Assembly (NCBI GenBank): GCA_946480925.1
Contig: CAMLLU010000029.1
Location: 3,964 to 67,963 of the forward strand
Direction of reading: 5' to 3'
Length of the DNA stretch: 64,000 bases
Source of the DNA: an uncultured Rivibacter sp.
GTDB lineage: Bacteria > Pseudomonadota > Gammaproteobacteria > Burkholderiales > Burkholderiaceae
This document shows, one piece after another, positions 52,719-61,627 of the stretch. A model generated the notes under the pieces. It did no database searches, had not been told where the DNA came from, and was given only the letters and a program-made list of their open reading frames with translations. The position numbers and the translations under genes are program-made. Every line of letters starts with the position of its first letter. The first letter of the stretch is position 1.

Positions 52719-53909
52719 TCAGGCCGGCGATGCGAGGTCGGCGTCGGGCTCGCGCAAGTGATGCGTCAGCATTGCGATCACGCCGGCCAGCACCGCAAGC
52801 AAGACGAGCGCCGTGCGCAGGCTGGTCGCTTCGGCGAGCCAGCCGATGAAGGGTGGCCCGAGCAGGAAGCCGCCGTAGCCGAGCGTCGCCATCGCCGCGA
52901 TGCCTTGTCCGGCGCTGTGGCCAGGGCGGCGGCTCGCGCGCCGCGCTGCCGCGCCGAACACCAGGGGCGCCACGGTGGCCACGCCCAACCCGACCAGCGC
53001 AAACGCCACCAGCGTGGCTCCGGCATGCGCGCTCCATAGCGCCAGGCCGAGAGCCAGTGCGGCCAGGGCATTGGTGATGCGCAGCAGCGGCACTGGGCCC
53101 CAGCGAGCCACCAGAGCGTCGCCGAGGAAGCGCATGCTCATCATCGTGAGCGAAAACACCGCATAGCCCACCGCCGCGACCGCCGCGGTCGTGCCCAGGC
53201 TGTCGTGCAGGAACACGGCGCTCCAGTCGGCCATCGCGCCTTCGATCAGGAAGGCGCAGAACACGATGCCGCCCAGCCCTGCCATCGCGGCCTCCGGTCG
53301 CGCGAAGCGCGGTTCTCCGTGTCCAGCCTTGGGCCGCGCCTCGCTGCGGGGCAGCCAGCGCATCACTGCCGCGGCGGACAGTGCCAGCACGGCCGCAGTG
53401 CCGCCCAGGTGCAGTGCGGGCGACACGTCGAGCCGGGCCATCAGCGCACCTGCACCCGCGCCAGCCAGGCCGCCGGCGCTCCACATGCCGTGCAGCGACG
53501 ACATGATGGGTTTGCCCACCCGTGCCTCCACCTCGACGGCCAGCGCATTCATCGCAACGTCCATCGCGCCGCTGGCCGCGCCCAGCAGGAACAGCGTGAA
53601 CGCAAACGACGAGAGCACCCCCACCAAAGCCGGATGCGGCAGCGCAAAACAGAAGATGAAGGTGGTGGCCAGCGTGAGCGTGCGGGCACCCAGCAATGCG
53701 CAGCCCCGGCCGGCCAGCGGAAACGCCACCAGCGCGCCCGCGCCGATGGCGAACAGCGCGCTGCCGAGCTGGCCGTCGCTGAGGTCGAGCGCCTGCCGTA
53801 CCGCCGGGATGCGCGACACCCAGCTGGCGAAGCCCGCGCCGTTGATGAAAAAGATCACCGCGATGGCCAGGCGAGCGACGGTGGGGGAGGGTAGAGGAAG
53901 GTAATGCAT
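52719..53909 (-). CDS. Major facilitator superfamily transporter
   Basis: 396 residues, twelve predicted membrane helices. The first repeats contain FINGAGFASWVSRIPAVRQALDLSDGQLG, a motif common in the YbjJ/fucose-permease-like MFS group, and the second half GAMADWSAVFLHDSLG. The substrate is not identifiable. It is divergent from a DeoR-type regulator 72 bp away, which probably controls it; such pairs often deal with sugars or sugar phosphates. It is convergent with pyrC, 9 bp apart. Confidence 0.88.
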   Translation of the reverse strand: MHYLPLPSPTVARLAIAVIFFINGAGFASWVSRIPAVRQALDLSDGQLGSALFAIGAGALVAFPLAGRGCALLGARTLTLATTFIFCFALPHPALVGVLSSFAFTLFLLGAASGAMDVAMNALAVEVEARVGKPIMSSLHGMWSAGGLAGAGAGALMARLDVSPALHLGGTAAVLALSAAAVMRWLPRSEARPKAGHGEPRFARPEAAMAGLGGIVFCAFLIEGAMADWSAVFLHDSLGTTAAVAAVGYAVFSLTMMSMRFLGDALVARWGPVPLLRITNALAALALGLALWSAHAGATLVAFALVGLGVATVAPLVFGAAARRASRRPGHSAGQGIAAMATLGYGGFLLGPPFIGWLAEATSLRTALVLLAVLAGVIAMLTHHLREPDADLASPA

Positions 53910-53981
53910 GGCGGCAGATTCGAGTCGACTCGAGCAATATAGAGCAATTTCGCGCATTGATGCATCACTAGAATCGCGGCC

Positions 53982-54800
53982 ATGGTCAAGTCCAGCGCAA
54001 AAACCGCCGATGCATTGCCCCGCTTCGCCGAAGAGCGGCGCGCCCGCATCCTGAAATGGCTGCAGCAGCAAGGGCGGGTGGAGGTGCTCGATCTTGCTCG
54101 AATGCTCGAAGTCTCTGAGCACACGATCCGCCGTGACCTGTTGGAGTTGCAGGCACAGGGCGCGCTGCAGAAGACCCACGGTGGCGCCGTGACGCTCGAC
54201 ACCGCGCGGCTGGGCTCCGAGGCTCGCGCCGGCGTGCTTGCCAAGGCCAAGGACGCGATCGGCCATGCCGCCGCGCAACTCATCGAGCCGGGGCAAACGG
54301 TGATCCTCGATGCCGGCTCCACCACGCTGGCGATGGCGCGCTCGTTGACCGTGCGGCCGCTGACGGTGATCACCAACGCGCTCGACGTCGCGGCACTGTT
54401 CGACCGCGACCCCGCCGTGCAATTGCTGGTCACCGGCGGCACATGGCAGCCGCAGAACCGCGCGCTGTGGGGGCCGGCCGCGCACGACCTGCTGGCCAAC
54501 TGCCGCGCCGACTGGGCCGTGCCCGGTGCCTGCGCGCTGGATGCCCGCATGGGGATCACCGCCGCCGACGAGGCCGATGCCGCGATCAAGCGCGCCATGA
54601 TGGCCGCCGCCGCCCGCACGATGATCCTGGCCGACCATTCCAAGCAGCAGAACGTGGCGCCCTTCGTGGTGGCCACATGGCCGCAGGTGCACACGCTCGT
54701 GACCGATCGCGCCTGGCCGGAGGTGTCGGCGCTCGGCGTGGCGGTGAAGGTGGCTGGTTCATCGGCCGCAGCGGGCGCCGGCAAGGCCCAGGCGCGGTGA
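53982..54800 (+). CDS. DeoR/GlpR-family transcriptional regulator
   Basis: 272 residues. A DeoR winged HTH at about 18-72 (RRARILKWLQQQGRVEVLDLARML and SEHTIRRDLLELQAQG), then a DeoRC sugar-phosphate sensor domain with DAGSTTLAMA and LVTGGTWQPQNRAL, and DHSKQQNVAPF near the end. It likely senses a phosphorylated sugar and represses the divergent MFS gene. The stop overlaps the next gene (TGATG), which may be coexpressed. The long Ala/Gly tail is probably disordered. Confidence 0.9.
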   Translation: MVKSSAKTADALPRFAEERRARILKWLQQQGRVEVLDLARMLEVSEHTIRRDLLELQAQGALQKTHGGAVTLDTARLGSEARAGVLAKAKDAIGHAAAQLIEPGQTVILDAGSTTLAMARSLTVRPLTVITNALDVAALFDRDPAVQLLVTGGTWQPQNRALWGPAAHDLLANCRADWAVPGACALDARMGITAADEADAAIKRAMMAAAARTMILADHSKQQNVAPFVVATWPQVHTLVTDRAWPEVSALGVAVKVAGSSAAAGAGKAQAR

Positions 54801-55558
54801 TGCTGAACGCCGTCGACTGGTCCCGGCCCTGGCTCGCGCCGTATCGGCAGCGTGGCGAGGCAGCGGCGGCGTTGGCGGCAGGTGCCTCGGTGGCAGACGC
54901 GCTCAACGCGGTTCTCGCCCGTTCAGGCCCGCTGCCTCTGCGCAACGGTGAGTTGCGTTTCGTGCCGCAGCACGCGCTGCCCGAGGGCGAGGCCTACGAA
55001 GCCTTCATCCACCGCACGGCTTGCGTGCCCACGCGCGACAACCTGCACGACTTCTTCAACGGTCTGATGTGGTTGCACTGGCCGGTTTTGAAGCGCCGGC
55101 TCAACGAGCTGCAGGCCCAGGCGCTGGCCGAGCAGGGCGTGCAGGCCACACGCGGCGCGTTGCGCGATGCACTCACGCTGTTCGACGAAAACGCGGCGCT
55201 GCTCGAAGCACCGGCCGGCCTGGTGCGACGGTTGTGCGAACGGGACTGGAAGGGGTTGCTGGTCACGGAACGCGATCGGTGGCTGAGCGAAGTGAAACTC
55301 ACGCTGTTCGGCCATGCGCTGCTCGAGAAACTGGTGACGCCGTACAAGTCCATTACGGCGCACGTGTGGGTCGGCGTGCCGGGCGCCGAACTCGAGACTG
55401 CCGCGTTGGTGCCCAAGCCCTTCCTGCCTCTGCCGGTGCTGGGTGTGCCGGGCTGGTGGCCGGGCAACGAGGTGCCCGGCTTCTACGACGATGCAGAGGT
55501 GTTCAGGCCGGCAGGAAACCTTCGATCGACAGGTAACGCTCGCCCGTGTCGTAGTTGA
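54800..55558 (+). CDS. DUF3025 domain-containing protein
   Basis: 252 residues. It begins [15 protein letters not shown] and contains the DUF3025 core around [22 protein letters not shown] and the C-terminal [23 protein letters not shown]. The family is conserved in beta- and gammaproteobacteria and its function is unknown. The ATG overlaps the DeoR stop (TGATG). The last ~18 residues are encoded inside the 3' end of cysM on the other strand (56-bp convergent overlap), and they look non-conserved, so the native stop may have been lost earlier. Confidence 0.82.
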   Translation: MLNAVDWSRPWLAPYRQRGEAAAALAAGASVADALNAVLARSGPLPLRNGELRFVPQHALPEGEAYEAFIHRTACVPTRDNLHDFFNGLMWLHWPVLKRRLNELQAQALAEQGVQATRGALRDALTLFDENAALLEAPAGLVRRLCERDWKGLLVTERDRWLSEVKLTLFGHALLEKLVTPYKSITAHVWVGVPGAELETAALVPKPFLPLPVLGVPGWWPGNEVPGFYDDAEVFRPAGNLRSTGNARPCRS

Positions 55559-56429
55559 ACGTCAGGACGCGCGAGCCGGCCGGCAGCTCCGGCAGCTTCT
55601 GCGCCACCGCCGCCAGCGCCGCGCCCGACGAGATGCCCACCAGCAGGCCTTCCTCGCGAGCGCAGCGCCGAGCCATCTCGCGCGCTGCCTCAGCCTCCAC
55701 CTGGATCACACCGTCGAGCAGCTCGGTCTGCAGGTTCTTCGGAATGAAGCCCGCGCCGATGCCCTGGATGGGGTGCGGTGCCGGTTGCCCGCCGCTGATG
55801 ACCGGCGATGCACTCGGCTCCACCGCAAAAACCTTCAGCTTGGGCCAAGCCTTCTTGAGCACCTGCGCGCAGCCGGTGATGTGGCCACCGGTGCCCACGC
55901 CAGTGATCAGCACATCGAGCCCGCCCGGGAAGTCGTTCAGGATTTCCTGCGCCGTCGTGCGCACGTGCACGTCGATGTTGGCGGGGTTCTCGAACTGCTG
56001 CGGCATCCATGCGCCGGACGTGGTGGCCACCAGCTCCTGTGCGCGGGCGATCGAGCCCTTCATGCCTTTTTCTCGCGGCGTGAGCTCGAAGCTCGCGCCA
56101 TAGGCCAGCATCAGCCGCCGGCGTTCGACCGACATGCTGTCCGGCATCACCAGCACCAGCCTGTAGCCCTTGACCGCGGCCACCATGGCCAGCCCGATGC
56201 CCGTGTTGCCCGAGGTCGGCTCGACGATGGTGCCGCCGGGCTTGAGTGCCCCGGTGCGTTCGGCGTCTTCGATCATCGCGAGCGCGATGCGGTCCTTGAT
56301 GGAGCCGCCCGGGTTGCTGCGTTCGGACTTCACCCAGATCTCCCGCCCGCCGGTATCCGGCCCGAACAGCCGGTTGATGCGGACGTGTGGCGTGGCGCCG
56401 ATGGTTTCGAGGACGTTGTTGACTTTCAT
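55503..56429 (-). CDS. cysM: Cysteine synthase B (O-acetylserine sulfhydrylase)
   Basis: 308 residues, PLP enzyme making cysteine from O-acetylserine and sulfide or thiosulfate. The PLP Lys is in NPGGSIKDR near residue 45; TSGNTGIG holds the substrate loop and [10 protein letters not shown] the phosphate loop. The overall length (CysK about 320, CysM about 300) and the [17 protein letters not shown] segment favour CysM, but CysK cannot be excluded. AGGAG lies 14 bases before the ATG. It is convergent with the DUF3025 gene and divergent from rnpB, with 62 bp between. Confidence 0.88.
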   Translation of the reverse strand: MKVNNVLETIGATPHVRINRLFGPDTGGREIWVKSERSNPGGSIKDRIALAMIEDAERTGALKPGGTIVEPTSGNTGIGLAMVAAVKGYRLVLVMPDSMSVERRRLMLAYGASFELTPREKGMKGSIARAQELVATTSGAWMPQQFENPANIDVHVRTTAQEILNDFPGGLDVLITGVGTGGHITGCAQVLKKAWPKLKVFAVEPSASPVISGGQPAPHPIQGIGAGFIPKNLQTELLDGVIQVEAEAAREMARRCAREEGLLVGISSGAALAAVAQKLPELPAGSRVLTFNYDTGERYLSIEGFLPA

Positions 56430-56491
56430 GGGATGGGGTCTCCTGATGCAGCTCCGATGCCGATTGCTGATGCGGCTGGATAATCGCGGCC

Positions 56492-56823
56492 GTGAAGCAA
56501 GCCAGACCGCCGCTGGTGCAAGGGCAGAAATGCCGCACTGGAGGAAGGTCCGGACTGCGCAGGGCAGCGTAGCAGGTAACACCTGTCCACCGCGAGGTGA
56601 GGATCAGAGCAACAGAGACGAGTCTGGGCGTCGCCGCAAGGCCCGCCCAGGGTGAAACGGGCAATCTCTACGCGCAGCAATACCAAATAGGCCGGCGATG
56701 ATGCGGCCCGCGGAGCCGGCGGGTAGGTAGCACCGAGCCATGCGAGCGATCCATGGCCCAGAGGAATGGCGGTCACGTCAGGGCAACCTGATGCACAGAA
56801 TCCGGCCTATCGGCTTGCTTCAC
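56492..56823 (+). ncRNA. rnpB: RNase P RNA (type A)
   Basis: About 332 nt. The ends pair perfectly (GTGAAGCAAGCC with GGCTTGCTTCAC, helix P1). Conserved elements are present in order: GAGGAAGGTCCGGACT, AGAGCAACAGAGA, GGTGAAACGGGCAA and GAATCCGGCCTATCGGC. It processes the 5' ends of tRNA precursors with the RnpA protein. It lies 62 bp from the divergent cysM gene and 41 bp before the Bcr/CflA exporter. GAGGAAGG deviates from the usual GAGGAAAG by one base. Confidence 0.96.
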
Positions 56824-56864
56824 ACATTTCCGCCACAAGCGGAGCAACAAGAACAAGGCAGCCG

Positions 56865-58070
56865 ATGAACCCCGATGCCCATACGCTCTGGCGCGCACCG
56901 CGCTGGGCTCTTGCCGTCTTGCTGGCCTGCCTGGGCATGCTCGGGCCGTTCGCCGTCGACACCTACCTGCCAGCCTTCGACGGCATCGCAACCTCGGTGG
57001 GTGCCACGCCGGTGCAGATGCAGCAGACGCTGTCGGCCTACCTGTTCGGCTTCGCCTTCATGAACCTGTTCCACGGTGCCCTGTCCGACAGCTTCGGGCG
57101 GCGGCCCGTGGTGCTGACCGGCATCGCGGTGTTCACGCTCGCTTCGGCTGGCTGTGCGTTGTCCGAAAGCATCAGTGCACTGGTGTTCTTCCGCGCGCTG
57201 CAAGGGCTGTCCACCGGCGCGGGCATCGTGGTGTCGCGTGCCGTGATCCGCGACATGTTCCCGCCCGCCGACGCGCAGCGCGTGATGTCGCAGGTCACCA
57301 TCTACTTCGGCGTGGCACCTGCGGTGGCGCCCATCGTCGGTGGCTTCCTGTTCGTGCACGCGAGCTGGCATGCGATCTTCTGGTTCCTCACCGGCGTGGG
57401 TATCGTGCTGCTGGCGGCCAACTACAAGCTGCTGCCCGAGACCCTGCACCACACGCATCGGCAGGACTTCAACGTTCCCAACCTGATGCGTGGCTACTGG
57501 CAGCTCGGCTCCAGCCCCAAGTTCCTGATGCTCGCGCTGGCCAGCGGCGTGCCGTTCAACGGCATGTTCCTCTACGTGCTGTCGGCACCCACCTTCCTGG
57601 GACAGCACCTCAAGCTCGGGCCCACCGAGTTCTTCTGGTTCTTCCTGCTCACCATCAGCGGCATCATGGGCGGGGCCTGGGGCAGCGGGCGGTTGGCCGG
57701 CAAGATCGAGCCGGGCCGGCAGATCCGCCGCGGCTTCCTGATCATGAGCGGTGTGTCGCTGGTCAACGTGGCGGCCAACTTCTTGTGGCCGGCGCATGTG
57801 AGCTGGGCGCTGCTGCCCATCGGCATCTTCGCGTTCGGCTGGGCGCTCATGGTGCCTGTGGTCACGCTGATGGTGCTTGACCTCTTTCCGGAACGGCGCG
57901 GCATGGCCTCGTCGCTGCAGGCCTTCATCGGCAGCGTTGCCAACGGCATCGTAGCCGGAGTGATCGCGCCGCTCGTGATGCATTCCACGCAGGCACTCGC
58001 CGTCGCCTCGCTGGCAATGATGAGCGTGGGGCTCTTCGCCTGGCTGTGGGTGAAGCGCCGGCTGCACTGA
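56865..58070 (+). CDS. Bcr/CflA-family drug efflux MFS transporter
   Basis: 401 residues, twelve predicted helices. The Bcr/CflA family has the motif LGPFAVDTYLPAFDGIA at the end of helix 1, then HGALSDSFGRRPVVLTG (MFS motif A) and SRAVIRDMFPPADAQRVMS (motif C/loop region). Members export bicyclomycin, chloramphenicol and other compounds. The ATG (MNPDAHTLW) lies just after rnpB; codons upstream in the same frame fall in the RNA gene and were rejected. No regulator is adjacent. Confidence 0.92.
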   Translation: MNPDAHTLWRAPRWALAVLLACLGMLGPFAVDTYLPAFDGIATSVGATPVQMQQTLSAYLFGFAFMNLFHGALSDSFGRRPVVLTGIAVFTLASAGCALSESISALVFFRALQGLSTGAGIVVSRAVIRDMFPPADAQRVMSQVTIYFGVAPAVAPIVGGFLFVHASWHAIFWFLTGVGIVLLAANYKLLPETLHHTHRQDFNVPNLMRGYWQLGSSPKFLMLALASGVPFNGMFLYVLSAPTFLGQHLKLGPTEFFWFFLLTISGIMGGAWGSGRLAGKIEPGRQIRRGFLIMSGVSLVNVAANFLWPAHVSWALLPIGIFAFGWALMVPVVTLMVLDLFPERRGMASSLQAFIGSVANGIVAGVIAPLVMHSTQALAVASLAMMSVGLFAWLWVKRRLH

Positions 58071-58127
58071 GCACACTCCAGCGTTTCGTTACGGGTTGCA
58101 CGGCCTGCCTTGCCTATCATCCGCCCC

Positions 58128-59477
58128 ATGAGGGGCGATAGGGAAAGTGAGAGCTGGCGCATCGACGCCTGGGGCCGCGGCGTGGTCGCCGTGTGCCTGG
58201 TGCTGGCCGCGCTGGCTTATTGGTACCGCGAACCGCGGGGGCTTGGTCCTGCGCCGGTGAACCGCACAGCCACTGCGGTGGCGCCGGTGAAGCCGGCTGC
58301 GTCGAGCCCCGCATTGGCCAGGCCTTCCGGGCCGCCGGTCGTGGTGTCGGGCATCGAGGCCACGAAGGAAACACCCACCGTTGAAGTCTGTGGCCGGGGC
58401 CAGCTCAATCGCGCTGAAGTCAGTTCCGAAGCCTTCCGCAATCGCACCAACGCCGAAGTGGATGCCGCATTGCGGCGCCTGATCGAGCGGCTGCTGCAGG
58501 GCGACACGCGGGCGCGGGCAGCAGGTCTGTCGATGCAAGTGGCGCAGCAGGTGGGAACGGCGCTCGAGCAGCGTTCGCGCATCGCCGGTACGCCGGTCGC
58601 GGCCAGCGCGCCGGCCGACGACGACGTGCCGGGCGCCACCCGGCCCTTGAACGCGCTCGCGAAGCTCGCAGTCGATTCGCGCGACCCGGCGGTCTATGCG
58701 CTGGCCGTGCAGGCTTGCCAGAGCACCGGCGCGCTCGAAACCCGCCGTGGCGGCTGCCAGCTCATCTCGTACGACCAATGGGCGCTGCTCGACGCCCGCA
58801 ACGCTGTGCCGTGGATGTATGCCGCCGACGCAGCGCTGAGCCGCCGCGACGGAGGAGCGTACGCCGAGGCCATGTATCGCATCGCCCATGCCGAAGTGAG
58901 CGAAACCTTCTTCGGCCTGCTGCCGGGCCTTGCGCGCAGCCATCTTCCGGTGGACCTGCCGGCCTATCTGTGGCCGGCGGTCTACACCCGTGTGATCGGC
59001 ATGCAGGCGGCGATGCCGCTGCCGGGCTATCAGCGCGTCGCGCAGTTCTGCTCGGTTGATGCCGTGAAAGACGCCAACCGCCTGCAGACCTGCAGCGACA
59101 TCGCTGGCGTGCTGCTCGGCCGCGGCACTTCGCTCATCGACCACAGCATCGGCATCACGATCGCCAAGCGCGCCGGTTGGAACGAGGCACGGCTGGCCCA
59201 GGCCGAGCTGAAGCGCGAGGCTTACGGCTATGCAGCCATGAGCGTGGGCAAGCTGTTCGAAGAAACCCGCTGCGAAGACGTGCGCCAAGCCAACGACTAT
59301 GCGCAGCAAATGGGCGCGCATGGCGAGATCGCGGCCTTGCAGCAGGTGGTGGAGCGCTCCGGCCGCAGCCTGGAGTCGCTGGCTGCTGAACACCGCGCGG
59401 CAGCGCAACGGCTGTTGCAGCAAGGGCAACCATCGCAACCGCCCGCCGGTACGTCGGCGACGCTGGCCGTGAGGTGA
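58128..59477 (+). CDS. Single-pass membrane protein of unknown function
   Basis: 449 residues. One hydrophobic segment near the N-terminus (GVVAVCLVLAALAYWY at about 19-34), then a Pro/Ala-rich linker and a mainly helical region of ~350 residues rich in Ala, Arg, Gln and Glu, with six scattered cysteines (e.g. CQSTGALETRRGGC, CSVDAVKDANRLQTC) that could form disulfides in the periplasm. I do not recognise a family. A repeat-like helical fold such as TPR/Sel1 is possible but not provable by eye. The ATG at MRGDRESES is preferred to an upstream TTG. It stands alone. Confidence 0.7.
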   Translation: MRGDRESESWRIDAWGRGVVAVCLVLAALAYWYREPRGLGPAPVNRTATAVAPVKPAASSPALARPSGPPVVVSGIEATKETPTVEVCGRGQLNRAEVSSEAFRNRTNAEVDAALRRLIERLLQGDTRARAAGLSMQVAQQVGTALEQRSRIAGTPVAASAPADDDVPGATRPLNALAKLAVDSRDPAVYALAVQACQSTGALETRRGGCQLISYDQWALLDARNAVPWMYAADAALSRRDGGAYAEAMYRIAHAEVSETFFGLLPGLARSHLPVDLPAYLWPAVYTRVIGMQAAMPLPGYQRVAQFCSVDAVKDANRLQTCSDIAGVLLGRGTSLIDHSIGITIAKRAGWNEARLAQAELKREAYGYAAMSVGKLFEETRCEDVRQANDYAQQMGAHGEIAALQQVVERSGRSLESLAAEHRAAAQRLLQQGQPSQPPAGTSATLAVR

Positions 59478-59520
59478 CTCGCGCCGATGAGGCGGCATGG
59501 CGTAAGCTGCCGCACTCACC

Positions 59521-59997
59521 ATGCGCTTCGAACACCTCATCCAGATCAACGACGCGGGCAATCCGCTCCTCATGCCCATGACGCGCGCCGAACTCTGGCG
59601 TGGCCTTGTCGCGCGGGCCCGCACGCCGCAGAGCTTTCCACTCGGGCCGGACCGCTGCGAACTGGTGAGCGGCGGTGAGGGCGACGCCCAGCCGCTGCGC
59701 CGTCAAGTTCACTTCGGCGGCCTGGTGATCGATGACCACGTGCGTTTCGATACCGAGCAGTCGCTGCATTTCGAGCCGCTGCCGCGCGAAGACATGCCGA
59801 GCGTGCGCCTGAGCATCACGATCGAGGAGCCCAGCGCTGGCGCCCTGTTCCTGCGCTTCGTCTACACCAGCGACGAGGCCTTGGAGACCGAAGGACTGGA
59901 CGCACAGCTGCAGGGCTTGCGCGAACAGGCGTGGCTCGCCAACGACCAGGACATGGTCCGCACGCTGCGCGACTGGCAGCGCGAGGGTCGGCTGTAA
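59521..59997 (+). CDS. DUF1857/SRPBCC-family protein
   Basis: 158 residues. It starts MRFEHLIQINDAGN and contains MTRAELWRGLVARARTPQSF, the pattern of the DUF1857 family, a helix-grip (START/SRPBCC) fold with a hydrophobic pocket. Fungal members (AtaL) take part in small-molecule biosynthesis; bacterial roles are unknown. The C-terminal helices (LDAQLQGLREQAWLAND) are complete. It is followed 17 bp later by the phosphoribosyltransferase gene and is probably cotranscribed with it. Confidence 0.8.
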   Translation: MRFEHLIQINDAGNPLLMPMTRAELWRGLVARARTPQSFPLGPDRCELVSGGEGDAQPLRRQVHFGGLVIDDHVRFDTEQSLHFEPLPREDMPSVRLSITIEEPSAGALFLRFVYTSDEALETEGLDAQLQGLREQAWLANDQDMVRTLRDWQREGRL

Positions 59998-60014
59998 GGC
60001 ACTTCGGGGCCGCC

Positions 60015-60683
60015 ATGTTCACGTCGGCGCGCCAGCGCTACACAGACCGTACCGAAGCTGGCCGTAGCCTCGCCGCCCTGCTGTCCCATCTGCTCCAAGA
60101 CAAGCCCCTGGTGCTCGCGCTGCCGCGCGGCGGCGTGCCGGTGGCCTTCGAGATCGCGAAGGCGCTGAACGCGCCGCTGGACTTGCTGATGGCGCGCAAG
60201 CTGCGCGCGCCGGGCTATCCGGAGCTCGGCATTGGCGCCGTCGTCGACGGCGAGCCGCCCCAGCGCGTGCTCAATGACGACGTGATCGAGATGGTGCGGC
60301 CGTCTGCAGGCTACGTGGAAGAGGAGGTACGCGAGCAACTGCGGCTCATTGCCGAGCGCAAAGGCCGCTATCGCGGCGACACGCCGGCGCTCCAACCGGC
60401 CGGCCGCTGCGTGGTGCTGGTGGACGACGGCATCGCCACCGGCGGCACCGTTCGCGCGGCGCTGCAGGCGTTGGCGGCCGCCGGAGTGCGGCGCACGGTG
60501 CTGGCCGTACCGTTGGCGCCGAAAGACACGCTGGCTTCACTGGCGCACTTGGCCGACGAGACGGCTTGCCCGCTGGCGCTGCAGGACTTCCACTCCGTCG
60601 GCTACTACTACGACGATTTCGAGCAGACCAGCGACGAGGAAGTTGTTCGATTAATGAACGAGGCAAGGCGCTGGATTGGGTGA
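60015..60683 (+). CDS. Phosphoribosyltransferase-family protein
   Basis: 222 residues. Type I PRTase fold: PRPP loop VVLVDDGIATGGTV at about 131-144 and the N-terminal LALPRGGVPVAFEIAKAL and LMARKLRAPGYPELGIGAV segments, typical of the family related to the Rv0571c-like phosphoribosyltransferases. Base specificity is not clear, and it is not one of the classical Apt, Hpt or Upp enzymes. The ATG at MFTSARQRY is chosen; upstream frame codons belong to the preceding gene's tail. Confidence 0.85.
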   Translation: MFTSARQRYTDRTEAGRSLAALLSHLLQDKPLVLALPRGGVPVAFEIAKALNAPLDLLMARKLRAPGYPELGIGAVVDGEPPQRVLNDDVIEMVRPSAGYVEEEVREQLRLIAERKGRYRGDTPALQPAGRCVVLVDDGIATGGTVRAALQALAAAGVRRTVLAVPLAPKDTLASLAHLADETACPLALQDFHSVGYYYDDFEQTSDEEVVRLMNEARRWIG

Positions 60684-60806
60684 TTTCCGCCCACAAACCC
60701 GAGCCGAACACCCCCGTTTACACGAAGGACCGCCCGTCTGAAGGAAAATACCGCCTTCGCCGCCCGGGCGGCCTCTCCCCAGACAACGCATCGCGTTGGG
60801 ACATCA

Positions 60807-61040
60807 ATGGCAAAAGACGCAGTCAAGACTTCCATTCACGACGACGGCCTGCGCTATCGAAGCAAGGCGTCGGGTTCCCCCTTCGTTTCCACCGGTGCCT
60901 TCGGTGCCGCCACCATGTCGTGCTTCCGCTGCGGCAAGCACCGCCCCCGTGCCTCGCTGAAGTCCGTCAAGTTGCTGGGCAAGACGCAATCGGTCTGCGC
61001 CCCCTCCTGCAAGGAACTCGAGGCCGCCGGCGCCACCTGA
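60807..61040 (+). CDS. Small Cys-rich (zinc-ribbon-like) protein
   Basis: 77 residues, basic. Two Cys pairs are visible, CFRCGK near 39-42 and CAPSC near 64-68, spaced like a treble-clef or zinc-ribbon knuckle. The N-terminus (MAKDAVKTSIHDDGLRYRSKASG) is conserved-looking but unrecognised. It may bind RNA or DNA. It stands between the phosphoribosyltransferase gene and an H-NS-like gene 41 bp downstream in the same orientation. Confidence 0.7.
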   Translation: MAKDAVKTSIHDDGLRYRSKASGSPFVSTGAFGAATMSCFRCGKHRPRASLKSVKLLGKTQSVCAPSCKELEAAGAT

Positions 61041-61081
61041 CGCGCTCATCCGGCCCGCGTCGGCGCTCGTTGTCCCCTGCC

Positions 61082-61393
61082 ATGAGCGCCGACGTCCCCG
61101 CTTCCTCTCCGAAGGAAAAGACCGCGATCGTCCATCAGATCCGCACGCTGATGGAGTACTGGTCCATCACGCCCGAAGAACTCGAACGGGCGTCGCAACA
61201 CGCGCCTGCCGCCGCACCGGCTCCCAAAGCGCCTGATCCCGTCAAGTACCGCCATCCCAAGACCGGGGACACCTGGAACGGCGAGGGCTCCCACCCCCAA
61301 TGGCTGCGCGACGCGCTGCTGAAAGAAGGCTACACGGTGGCCGAGCTGCGCGCTGCCGCGGGCGGTGTCCATCCTGCCGACAGCGCCGGTTGA
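61082..61393 (+). CDS. Short H-NS-family DNA-binding protein
   Basis: 103 residues. The C-terminal ~45 residues (KYRHPKTGDTWNGEGSHPQWL then LLKEGYTVAELR) match the H-NS DNA-binding domain core, with TWNGEG replacing the common TWSGRG. The N-terminal half (KEKTAIVHQIRTLMEYWSITPEEL) is shorter than the usual H-NS oligomerisation coil, so it may act as a monomer or modulator. The linker is Ala/Pro-rich. A strong intrinsic terminator follows 73 bp after the stop. Confidence 0.8.
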   Translation: MSADVPASSPKEKTAIVHQIRTLMEYWSITPEELERASQHAPAAAPAPKAPDPVKYRHPKTGDTWNGEGSHPQWLRDALLKEGYTVAELRAAAGGVHPADSAG

Positions 61394-61465
61394 ACGCTGT
61401 ATCACATTTGGCGGCCACCCCCTAAGTTGGCCTCTTTCTCATCCAACACTTCCAGTCATTGACGC

Positions 61466-61495
61466 AAGTCCTTCTTTTTGAAGGACTTTTTGTTT
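61466..61495 (+). terminator. Terminator after the H-NS-like gene
   Basis: AAGTCCTTC-TTTTT-GAAGGACTT forms a perfect 9-bp stem with a 5-base loop, followed by TTTGTTT. It isolates the H-NS-like gene from the division cluster. Confidence 0.88.
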
Positions 61496-61557
61496 CGCCT
61501 TGTATGCGGAATGCTGTCTAAGTGCTTGATTCCATTGAGTTTTTCTTACATCTCGTC

Positions 61558-61627
61558 TTGACCCTCGTGTAGTCGATCCGCTACAGTGGGAGAAAGTGCA
61601 CTTTAGTGGGTGATTGTGGCAAGTTTC
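61558..61627 (+). promoter_or_regulatory. dcw cluster promoter with MraZ boxes
   Basis: A plausible sigma-70 promoter, TTGACC (61558-61563), 18 bp, TACAGT (61582-61587). It is followed by four TGGGN-like pentamers exactly 10 bp apart: TGGGA 61587, TGCAC 61597, TGGGT 61607, TGGCA 61617. This is the known MraZ-binding layout, so MraZ bound here would block initiation of its own operon. The first and third repeats are perfect; the second and fourth are degenerate. Confidence 0.75.
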
